From positions 6,500,968-6,564,967 of the forward strand of contig CP141141.1 in NCBI GenBank assembly GCA_035235625.1: DNA of 64,000 bases. The letters run 5' to 3'. Position numbers and translations under genes: made by a program. A model generated the notes under the pieces. The model was given only the letters and a program-made list of their open reading frames with translations. It did not search any database and was not told the DNA's origin. This document shows, piece after piece, positions 11,881-21,113 of this stretch. This DNA is from Saururus chinensis (lineage: Eukaryota; Streptophyta; Magnoliopsida; Piperales; Saururaceae). The stretch's first letter is position 1. The number at the start of each line of letters is the position of its first letter.

Positions 11881-13530
11881 AACAATCATGTATTCAAACG
11901 TAGGAAAAAAATTTGAGTTTGAAGATGAGGCCATTACTATAGAAGTCGTCAATTGGTTGATGCCATTGACCTTTGCTGGATTAACCTCTCATGGGCTGCT
12001 AAACTTCGTAGCAAAATTACTTCTTTACTGGGAGCACATGAGTATAACCTCGGGCCAAACCTCACTTCACAGCTTGAACTCACTTTTGACAGGTTGGATT
12101 TTGGAAATGTGGGGTTGAGACTTGTCACTGCCTTTTCGCTTATCACTAGTTGGAAATCAGAACTCACACTCCATGGCTGGCCGTTTATGGGTAAATACGA
12201 CATTCTACCCGGTTTACATGATATAAAACCCTAACACTAGGGTATTTTGGTCCGATTTTTCTTGAATATTATGGAAGCCCGGGTTTTGTGGTATTTAATG
12301 TTCAAACCCAGGGAATATGGAATTTTAGCTTCTTCAGCCAGACAATATGGAAAAAAAAACTTTAAATTATTAGAAAATCATCTTTTACTTAATACTCAAT
12401 GCTCACTTTGTTTCTATCAGGGTTTAATTTGAATTTTAAGTTTACATTTTGTTTTTGGTTAGAGTTGTTAGTCCTTCAAGGAGTAAGGATCTAACTAGAA
12501 AGGGCTTAACAACCGCCCTCTTAAGCATTGTACCATGCCTTCAATCGCCCTCAGACATCACAGCACCAAAGAAGTCTAGATATAATTCATATAGTCGAAA
12601 TATAATCCCTGTGAGTTGCAAAAGGGAAAGGGGAGTTAGGGAGTTGATCGTGAATAACCTCACACAATAAACTTATCTTGTGGTTTGGGCTGAAGCCTGA
12701 AAACTTATATTATGTCTTGTGCAGCCTTTTCTTTTTTAGGAAAAGACTTCAATTTCTAATACCCCACCAGGTCACCCTTTTCCCATTGCTGCATAGCATA
12801 GCAGCATTCTTTCAGTGGGCTTACTCTGATACTAAATTCACAGAAGCATCAGTTGCCATTTTTACATTCTATAACTTCAAATCATTTTCCTGTTACTTTC
12901 TTGCCTAATTGTTTTTTGTATAAACTCTCTCTTGCTCACAGGTACTGTACTGCAGAATACCACCGTATGGTTTTTTGGCAGTATTTGATTTGCAGAACAG
13001 GGCATGTGGTCCTGTCAATCGAATTATAGATTGGTAGAAACCCATGTTTTTTACTAATTCCCTTGCAGGTTTTGACTGATATCCACAATCAATGTCTGAT
13101 TAAGGCCGCCTTTAATTTGCCTGGTTTAGACTCTAAATCACTATGCCAAATGACTCCACCTTAGATTATGTATTCCTACAAAGAAAAATATATCTAGCTT
13201 ATTGTCCTTTTTCCACTGTGAACTTCTTACATAACGAGCAAGATAGCCCAGTTCTTAAATCTCATATCCTGCGAACTAACCATGAAGCAAAGTATTAGAA
13301 TATTTTATAATGTGAAGGATCTTACAACCAAATCCATACAAACTCAAGAAAGGATTCATCAATTGTTGCAGTATGCATATAAAGATGTATATTCGGATAA
13401 GCAGATAGGCTTACCGCTTGCTCTGGTACCACAGTTTGTTTCACGTTGATGCACTCCGAACCCCACAAACGGATCCAAACATTACTAGAACTACGGTATA
13501 CGTCCACTTTTTTCTTCCCTCGGGTCTAAG
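11881..13530. other. Unassigned low-copy-looking sequence
   Basis: Mixed composition without obvious repeats. A plus-strand frame of about 93 codons (11953-12234) and an overlapping opposite frame show no family I recognise. Stretches such as TTTTCTTTTTTAGG (12728-12741) look like splice acceptors. A degraded or unrecognised host gene is possible but not supported. Confidence 0.35.
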
Positions 13531-13539
13531 GATGGAATT

Positions 13540-13917
13540 AGGGATGCACCAACAAACGAAACCGAACTAAAATTAGTCACTTTGGTTTGGTTCGGTTTTG
13601 GTTCAACTCCTTAAGGAACCAATTTATTTTCGATTTGGTTTCAATTAATACATACCTAAAACCCAAACCAAACTAATTTTTTATATTTTCTACTCTAATC
13701 TTGACTGTTCATTTGAATGGACGGTCGAGATCAAAATGCATCACTTATATCATCCTAACCCTAACCCTAATCCTAACCCTCACTATCACATTCCCTCCCT
13801 CCCCTATTCCCCTTCGGAGTCCAGTCTGCCGCTGCCTTCGGCCTCTCCGATGCTGCCTCCAGCCTCCCTAGTGCCACCTTCAGCCTCCCCTCTCCCCCCT
13901 GCAGCCTCCCCTTAATA
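13540..13917. repeat. Repeat fragment with a telomere-like run
   Basis: It begins with CCGAAC/GGTTTGGTTCGGTTTT-type words common in plant dispersed repeats. It then has four telomere-like CCCTAA units (one CCTAAT variant) at 13754-13780 and a C-rich tail with repeated CAGCCTCCC words. It cuts off the hAT gene fragment at about 13918, so it is either an insertion or the end of a rearrangement. Confidence 0.5.
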
Positions 13918-14475
13918 GTTAAGACAAAAATATTATTTTTATAAAAAAATTTATCTCTTTGTAGAGGATGAAAATAATAAATATATATGTCGTACTACTC
14001 TGGAAAAAGATATAACTTTAGACAAGAATTAGCCATATTACAAAAGTACTAAATTAAGATTATGACAACCACACAGTGTGCAAAATGATTTAGACTTATT
14101 TCTAATAGTCTTATTTGTATACTTCGTTGTTTTCCTTTCATATTAGATTCATTATCATATCATTGTCCTCTTATATTATCAATATCAAGTTCAAGATTTT
14201 TTATAGCACTTATAAGTTCATTAAAAAGTCTTTTAGGTATTATCTACATTTTAAAATTCTATAAAATATTCAGCAATTTTTATTAGACTAGTTGAAATAT
14301 CAACACATCGCAATATAAGAGTCATTTGTTCTTGATGATTAGCATCTGGAGTACGTACAATAAAGTATAATAGAAAAATATTTGGCTTCATTCATTTTCC
14401 TAATAATTTATTTTTTTATTTCGAATACTAACATTTGTATTAATTTAATTTATATATTATGTCCAGGGTAATGAT
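13918..14475 (-). pseudogene. hAT transposase gene, 3' piece (central catalytic region)
   Basis: The minus strand from 14475 leftward continues the plant TTF-zinc-finger/ZMYM1-like hAT protein found at 19765-20397. Visible blocks are NEAKYFSIIL (RNase-H-fold start), an RCVDIST-like stretch, NELISAIKNLELDIDNIRGQ followed by YDN and SNMKGKQ (the second catalytic block), and an HFAHCVVVIILI-type stretch. Several stops and small shifts show it is dead. It stops at about 13918, well before the hAT dimerisation domain. The bases at 14473-14475 (GAT) are the CACTA target-site duplication. Confidence 0.8.
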
Positions 14476-14489
14476 CACTACAACAACAA

Positions 14490-14960
14490 TAATATAAGCG
14501 TCGCTAATGACTATTAGCGACGCATATAAACCGTCGCTAAAAACTGAGTTGCTATTGATCATTAGTGACGCTTATGGAAAGCATCGCTAATAGTGCACAT
14601 TAGCGACAGTTATATATACGTCGCTACTAACTTTAGTATTAGTGACGCATCGAAAGCGTCGCTAATACTATAATTATTAGCAACGTATAATAATAAAGTG
14701 TCGCTAATACTTGCTTACTAGCGACGCTTTCCTATACGTCGCTAATATAAAAATTTATGTAAAAAAATATTATAACTTATTAGCGACGCTTTATAAGCAT
14801 CGCTAAAAATTTTAATTTTTTTTAAAAACCTCGTTAATAAAAAATTTAAAAAAAACATTTTTATGTATTAGCAACGCTTTGTTAAGAGTCGCTATACTTT
14901 GTAAAATTTTTTAAAAAATAAAAAGCTTTAGTGACACTTATAAAAGTGTCGCTAATAGCT
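14490..14960. repeat. CACTA 5' subterminal repeat array
   Basis: About nine head-to-head pairs of the type TTAGCGACGC...GCGTCGCTAA, each able to fold as a hairpin of 25-40 bases and separated by AT-rich spacers. They are rich in CpG, in contrast to the AT-rich flanks. Likely transposase-binding sites. Confidence 0.85.
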
Positions 14961-14979
14961 TTAGAAAATTCTTAAAAAA

Positions 14980-16905
14980 ACCAGCACCGGAATCTGGCGG
15001 AAGTGCCGAATCCGGCACCGGTGGGAGGTTGGGGCATGGGGGGGTGTGGTGGCCGGGGAGACAAGAGGGGGACTCTGGGAGAGGGAGGAGGTGGGCTGGG
15101 TGACTGGATTCCGGTTCACCGGAATCCAGTCCGCCCCTCTCCCTCCGTTGAGTGCGGGGGAGGGGGGGGTGGGGGGCGAAGGAGAAGGAGAAGGGGGAGT
15201 GGCTGGCTGCCCCCACTCTCTCCCCTTGGTCCGCCCCCTCCTCTGGAAACCAGAGGAGGGGAAGGAGGTGGGCGGACCCGGGGGAGAGATGGGAAAGAGG
15301 AGGCCGGAGAGAGAGGGCCGGAATTCGGCCCCCCATAGTCCTGGCCTCCCTCATGCTGCCCCATCTCCACCAGAACCAGCCCCTCCTTTGAAACAGAGAA
15401 GGGGAAGGGAGGAGGACCCGGGGAGAGATGGGGGGGAGGAGGGAGGCGAGGGGGGCTCTAAATTGGGATGGAGGGGCGGAGCGGAATGCGGCAGGGCGGA
15501 GGCGGCTCTAGCGGGGGGGCGGGGTCCAGGGTAAAGATCCAACCTTTAAGGGGGAGGGAGGAGGAGGCCAGGAGGAGGATCCAATGCACAGGGGGAGGCT
15601 GCGGCGGTGGGTTGGAGCAGGAGGACGAGGAGGCAACGGGGCGGAGCTGGAGGAAGATCCGGCGCAGAGGGGGAGGCTGTGGTGGTGGGTTGGAGCAGAG
15701 GGGGAGGCGGCAGCGGTGGGCTAGAGCATGAGGACGAGGAGGCGATGGGGTGGAGCCGGAGGAGGATCCGACGCAGAAGGGGAGGTTGTGGCTGCGGGTT
15801 GGAGCAGGAGGACGAGGAGGTGATGGGGCAGAGCTGGAGGAGGATCCGGCACAGAGGGGGAGGCTGCGGCGGCGGGTTGGAGCAGAGAGGCAGGCTGCGG
15901 CGGCGGATTGGAGCAGGAGGACGAGGAGGCGACGGGGCGGAGCCGGAGGAGGAGGCAACGGGGGGCGGAGTTGAAGCTGGCCGGGGGAAGAGATAACGTA
16001 AACATTGGGGGGGGGGATAAATGCGCACGGGTGAAATTTCACCTGCGTGGTAATTTACTTCGGGGGGGGGGTGGGGGCGGGCGAAGGAGAAGGGGGAGTG
16101 GGAGGGAGGGGAGTGGCCGGCTGCCCCCTCTCTCTCCCCTTGGTCCGCCCCCTCCTCTGGTTTCCATAGGAGGGGAAGGAGGTGGGCGGACCCGGGGGAG
16201 AGATGGGAAAGAGGAGGCCAGAGAGAGAGGGCCGGAATTCGGCCCCCCATAGTCCTGGCCTCCCTCACGCTGCCCCATCTCCACCGGAACCGCCCCCCTC
16301 CTCTGAAACAGAGAAGGGGAAGGGAGGAGGACCCGGGGAGAGAAGGGGGGCAGGAGGGAGGCCAGGGGGCTCTGAACTGGGACGGAGGGGCGGAGCGGAA
16401 TGCGGCGGGGCGGAGGCGGCTCTGGCAGGGGGGGTCCAGGGTGAAGATCCAACCTTTAAGGGGGAGGGAAGAGGGGGCCAGGAGGAGGATCCGATGCACA
16501 GGGGGAGGCTGTGGCGGCCGGTTGGAGCAGGAGGACAAGGAGGCGACAGGGTGGAGCTGGAGGAAGATCCGGCGCAGAGGGGGAGGCTGCGGTGGTGGGT
16601 TGGAGCGGAGGGGGAGGCGGCGGCTGCGGGCTGGAGCATGAGGATGAGGAGGCGACGGGGCGGAGCCGGAGGAGGATCCGACGCAAAGGGGGAGGCTGCG
16701 GCGGCAGGTTGGAGCAGGAGGACGAGGAGACGACGGGGCGGAGCTGGAGGAGGAGGCAACGGGGGGCAGAATCGGAGCTGGCCGGGGGAAGAGATAACAG
16801 AAACATTGGGGGGGGTGGGGATAAATACTGTGCAGGTGAAATTTCACCCGCGCGGTAATTTACTTCAGCCGCGCGGGCGAAATTTCGCCCTTGCAGGTAA
16901 ATAGA
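14980..16905. repeat. CACTA internal GC-rich block A (two direct copies of ~0.85-0.9 kb)
   Basis: Bases ~15130-16050 and ~16060-16900 are two diverged direct copies. Each contains a ~265-bp module (15180-15445 and 16080-16345) with CCCCTTGGTCCGCCCCC and CAGAGAAGGGGAAGGGAGG. A minisatellite follows with a GGAGGCTGCGGCGG-type unit. The copies end at GGTGAAATTTCACC palindromes (around 16028-16041 and 16833-16846). Long open frames on both strands come from base composition and are not genes. Confidence 0.8.
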
Positions 16906-16914
16906 AAAAAATGT

Positions 16915-17105
16915 ATTAATTTTAGCGACGCATAGTTTGCGTCACTAAAATATGCCATTTTGCGACCCTTTCCTCGGAACGTCGCAATTGGTAATGTATT
17001 TGCGATGCTTGTAATTAAGCGTCGCAAATAACGTTTAATTTATGACATTTCACTTATTCTGTAGCAATTAAGTCATATATTTGCAACGCAAACTTATAAG
17101 TGTGG
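16915..17105. repeat. Internal island of CACTA subterminal words
   Basis: TTTAGCGACGC / GCGTCGCAAAT variants in AT-rich DNA lie between two GC-rich blocks. Normally such words are confined to the element ends, so this island marks an internal junction. Confidence 0.7.
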
Positions 17106-17109
17106 TAAA

Positions 17110-17545
17110 TACTATTTTTTAAAAATAAAATCCCTCCTCCCTCTCTCTCTCCTCCCTCTTTCTCTCCTCTCTCTTCCCCCCTCTCTCCCCCAGGTCCGCC
17201 ACCTCTGGTGAGAAGGGGGAGTGGGAGGGAGGGTGGTGGCCGGCTGCCCCCTCTCTCTCCCCTTGGTCTGCCCCCCTCCTCTGATTTCCAGAGGAGGGGA
17301 AGGAGGTGGGCAGACCCGGGGGAGAGATGGGAAAGAGGAGGCCAGAGAGAGGGCCGGAATCCGGTCCCCCATAGTCCCGGCCTCCCTCACGCTGCCCCAT
17401 CTCCACCGGAACCGCCCCCCTCCTCTGAAACAGAGAAGGGGAAGGGAGGAGAACCTGGGGAGAGAAGGGGGGGAGGAGGGAGGCCGGGGGGGCTCTGAAC
17501 TGGGACGGAGGGGCAGAGCAAAATGTAGCAGGATGGAGACACATG
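17110..17545. repeat. CACTA internal GC-rich block B
   Basis: It opens with a pyrimidine-only stretch (~17131-17190) and then carries the third copy of the 265-bp module (~17205-17475). It ends before an island of subterminal words. Confidence 0.75.
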
Positions 17546-17559
17546 TTAACAGACATCAC

Positions 17560-17964
17560 AAATACCATTTATAATAGCGACACTTATACAAAAGTGTTGC
17601 TACTAATCTTGATATTTGCGACCCTTATCTAAAAGCGTCGCTATTAGTTTAAATTTTTATTATTTTTAATTCACAACTATTTCAAATATCAAGATTAGTA
17701 GCGACGCTTATTCAAAAGCGTCGCTAATAATCTTGATATTAGCGACGCTTAGCTAAAAGCGTCGCTAATAGTTTAAATTTTTATTTTTTTATTATTTTTA
17801 ATTCACAACTATTAGCGACGCTTAATAGTCATATTTTTTTTATTATTTAAAATATATATATTTTAGCGACGGTTGGTTAAAGCATCGCAAATATTTAATT
17901 AATTGCGACGCTTGTGTAAGCGTCGCTAATAAATGCGTCACTAAACCTACATTTTGTTGTAGTG
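17560..17964. repeat. Internal subterminal island ending in a CACTA 3' terminus
   Basis: Dense GCGTCGCTAATA words lead into CATTTTGTTGTAGTG. Its last 11 bases (17954-17964) are identical to the true 3' end of the element. The flank after it is GTG, not GAT, so this terminus is not paired with 14476 by a matching target duplication. It looks like a buried element end. Confidence 0.8.
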
Positions 17965-18785
17965 GTGGGGGGTCCGGCCGCCCCTCTCTCCCCCAGATCC
18001 GCCCACCTTTGGTGAGAAGGGGGAGTGGGAGGGAGGGGGGTGGCCGGCCGCCCCCTCTCTCTCCCCTTGGTCAGCCCCCCTCCTCTGGTTTCCAGAGGAA
18101 GGGAAGGAGGTGGGCGGACCCCAGGGGAGAGAGGGGAAAGAGGAGGCCGGAGAGAGAGGGCCGGATTTCGGGTCCCCGCCGGAATCCGAGCCCCCATAGT
18201 CCCAACCTCCCTCGTGCTGCCCCATCTCCACCGGTACCGCCCTCCTCCTCTGAAGCAGAGAAGGGGAAGGGAGGAGGACCCGGGGAGAGAAGAAGGGGGG
18301 GGAGAGGAGGAGGAAGAGGGAGGCTGGGACTGGACCGGAGCGGGGTGGCCAGGACCCGACGCTGGCAACGGAAGGCGGCTAAGTGGTGGGGCAGAGGAGG
18401 GGAGGAGTGGCTGAGAGGGAGGCCGGGACTGCGAGGGCCGGGGACGGTTGCGGGGTGGCTAGGACCCGAATGGAGCGGGGATGCCGGGGCAGGAGTGGAT
18501 CGGGGTGATTGTGGCCGGACGCGGGCGGCGAAAGGTGTCTAAGGGGTGGAGGACGGGAGGGGAGGAGCGGCGGAGGTGTGGGGCGGATGGAGGCGAACGA
18601 GCGGCGGAAGAGCGGGAGACGAGGGAGGAAGAAGGGAGACGGACGGCGGCGGCGAAACGTCGGCGGCAGGAAACGAGGGGAAGAAAAACACCCGCGTGGG
18701 CAAAATTGCTCGCGCGGGGGATATATATTGACCGCGCGAGGCAAAAATTTTGCCCCGCGCGGGCCATTTTCTGTTGGCGTGCGCG
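17965..18785. repeat. CACTA internal GC-rich block C
   Basis: The fourth copy of the shared module lies at ~18010-18300. Different G-rich sequence follows, then strong inverted repeats at 18685-18765, where CCGCGCGAGG...CCCCGCGCGGG surrounds AAAATT cores. Block C directly abuts the buried terminus. Confidence 0.75.
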
Positions 18786-18929
18786 TTTAACAACGCTTAC
18801 TAAGCATGCAAATAGAAATCATTTGCGACGCTTAGCTTTAACGTCGCATAAAGGAAATTTTATCGACGTTTCTGAAATATCGCCATTATTTAATTAATTG
18901 CGACGCTTTCCAAAACATCGCAAAAACCA

Positions 18930-19205
18930 TAATTCCCCCGCCCCCCCTCTTCTCTCTACATATTCTCTCCCCCTTTCTCTTTCCTCTCTCACCCTCTCCT
19001 CTCTCTCTCTCTCTTCCCTCTCTTCTCTCTCTCTCTTCCCCCCTTCTCTCTCTCTTCCCTCCCCTCTGTCTATGTCTTCTCTCTCCTCTCTGCCTCTTCC
19101 CTCCACCCTCTCTCTCTCCACCCTTCTCTCTTTTCCCTCTCCCTCTCTCTCCTCCCTCTCACTCTTCTCTCTTGCCTCCCTCTCCTCTCGCTCTCCCCCC
19201 TTCTC
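18930..19205 (+). repeat. Polypyrimidine tract (~275 bp)
   Basis: An almost pure C/T strand made of CTCTCT, CCCT and TTCCC words. Such mirror-rich homopyrimidine DNA can form triplex structures. Serine/leucine-rich and arginine/glutamate-rich frames over it are artefacts of composition. Confidence 0.85.
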
Positions 19206-19234
19206 TCTTTGTCATTATATTTTTTATTTAAAAA

Positions 19235-19764
19235 ATAAGTATTAGCGACGCATGTAACTATGTGTCGCTACTACCAAGGGTAATAGCGACGCATAGTTAC
19301 ATACGTCGCTACTACTATCAGGTAGTAGCGACGTATATATATGCGTCACTATTAGTTCATAATTTTTATTTTTTTAATTAAAATTGATAAATATTAGCGA
19401 TGCTTATTTATAAACGTCGCTATTGTTTAACGTATTAGTGACGTTTGTAAAAATGCGTCGTTAATAGTTTTAAATTTTTTTTAAAAAAATTAAAGGTATA
19501 TCTTTTAGCGACGCTTATGCAAGCGTCGCTAATAACCTAAGTATTAGTGACTCATGAACTTAAGCGTCGCTAAAAGGTTACATATTAGCGACGTTTTTAC
19601 TAATGTGTCGCTAATAGGCTACCATTAGCAACGCACAATATTATGCGTCGCTACTATTAGTTTTTTTTTGCGACGTTTTTTAATGTCATTATTAACATTT
19701 TGTAGCAACGCATGTTATTGCGACGCTTATATGAGCGTCGCTAATACCCTCTTTTGTTGTAGTG
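19235..19764. repeat. CACTA 3' subterminal repeat array
   Basis: About ten hairpin pairs of TTAGCGACGC-type words, mirroring the 5' array, end at the perfect terminal repeat TTGTTGTAGTG (19754-19764). Confidence 0.85.
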
Positions 19765-20397
19765 GATTATGAATTTCACTTTGTTGAATGCGTCAAATAT
19801 GTTCTTGCATGATTGGATCAAATTGTACAATCATTTCAAATAGGCTTAAAAATTTTCCATTATTATCTTGATAGATCTTCTCATTTTTTCTACGAAATGC
19901 CAAATTATTTTTGCAAGATTCTTAACAACAACAATAATTCTTAATAATACTTTTTTTTCCAATGCTCTTTCTCCTTATTAATTTGTTCTTAAATGTCCTT
20001 ATCATTTGTTCTATTTTTTAATTAATCTTATTTTTAAATCCACCCAAGTATGCATGTTATGTGTTCATTAGTTATCTCGTAACTTTTAAGCTTAGTGAAA
20101 AGATTTTTCAAATCTTTTGTTCCTTCATCGACTAATCGACTTGTGTTATGTTTTGAATTAAACAACTTGCAACAAAAACAATATATATTATCTAAATCTT
20201 TTGAATACAATAGTAATTTTATATCGTGTTTTTCTTCATTGGTAGTTTACAAATATAATGTGTAGTTGAAAAATGTGTTGGGTCTTTATCTTTAGGAAAG
20301 ATTATATCTTGTTCTCTAATTGGACCTCTTTCTACTAATAAATTTCTTAACTTTGTATCAATATTTACCCATTGTCCTAGATCAATGATCATAGGAA
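19765..20397 (-). pseudogene. hAT transposase gene, middle piece (TTF zinc finger)
   Basis: Minus strand from 20397: IDLGQWVNIDTKLRNLLVER, then GPIREQDIIFPKD, HFSTTHYICKLP, YCFCCKLFNSKH and LKSYEITNEHI. It continues through a KNLAKNNLAFR-like stretch to SEIHN at the CACTA junction. This is the TTF-type zinc finger and the start of the transposase domain of plant ZMYM1-like hAT proteins. Stops and shifts are present. The piece is bounded by the CACTA element on one side and the LTR nest on the other. Confidence 0.85.
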
Positions 20398-21113
20398 TAG
20401 AATGTCATGCCCGAGGTTTTTTCCTTACATTTACTTTAAAATTTTACTAAAATTTTGTTTCAAAATACGGAATGTAAATAAAAGGAAACCGTTGAATTCA
20501 AAACATTTGAAAATAATTTTTTATAAATCAATCCATCGTACAATGAAAGCAACATTCTCAAGCGTGACCCAAAATGAAAATCTAAAAGTGAAACTTGCCA
20601 TGGCTATGGTCTTTAAAAACAAATGCAACCCAGGTATTTCTAAGTACAAGTTCTTCAATAGTCTGAGTTCTAAATCATACATATACGCCCAAGTCTAGAA
20701 AAATAACACAATGAACTCTCACCTTACTCAATACATGAGATCGTGGAATAAAAATAACATAGCCTCACTATGAGTCCACTGCACACCAAGATTGAGGAAG
20801 AATGGTCCAATCAAAAAGAGCTTTCAGTCGAACCTACAAAAAGCCTACGGCTCAAGGGCTAAAAAATAGGAAAAATGAGTATTTTCATACCCAATAGGGG
20901 AAACAAATTAATGAACTTCATAAGTTCATACATAGATGTGTTCATGCAACTACACATGAAGTAAGAAATATATGAAACATAAAGTGTCTCACACACAAAC
21001 TATTGCACTAGCTGAACTTATACTTATTTTTAAGGCATACTCTTACACTTACTCTCTGAATCAAAGCCTTACCAACTTACTCATACAATTGTAGGGGAAA
21101 CAACGTTATCGAA

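Larger units (their letters stand above)
14476..19764 (+). mobile_element. CACTA (En/Spm-type) transposon, non-autonomous, composite
   Basis: The ends are perfect 11-bp inverted repeats: CACTACAACAA at 14476 and TTGTTGTAGTG ending at 19764. The 3-bp target duplication GAT (14473-14475 and 19765-19767) is typical of CACTA elements. Both sides carry dense subterminal arrays of TTAGCGACGC / GCGTCGCTAA words, which in this superfamily are the transposase-binding sites. No transposase reading frame is visible. The interior alternates GC-rich modules with further islands of the same subterminal word. A second exact copy of the 3' terminal inverted repeat lies inside at 17954-17964. It was inserted into the hAT gene: joining the flanks and dropping one GAT restores a continuous EIHNHY reading. 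Confidence 0.93.

Noticed and set aside
14476-17964. Reading the left 3.5 kb as a complete separate CACTA element
   Set aside because: The terminal repeats match, but the flanks (GAT before, GTG after) do not, whereas 14476-19764 has a perfect GAT pair.
15003-18745. Long open frames on both strands, up to 433 codons, rich in Pro/Ser/Leu or Gly/Arg/Glu
   Set aside because: They overlap each other in up to five frames, follow GC-rich repeats of the CACTA interior, and carry no domain. Stop codons are rare there because of base composition.
18894-19245. Ser/Leu-rich and Glu/Arg-rich frames
   Set aside because: Both are translations of a CT-repeat tract on opposite strands.
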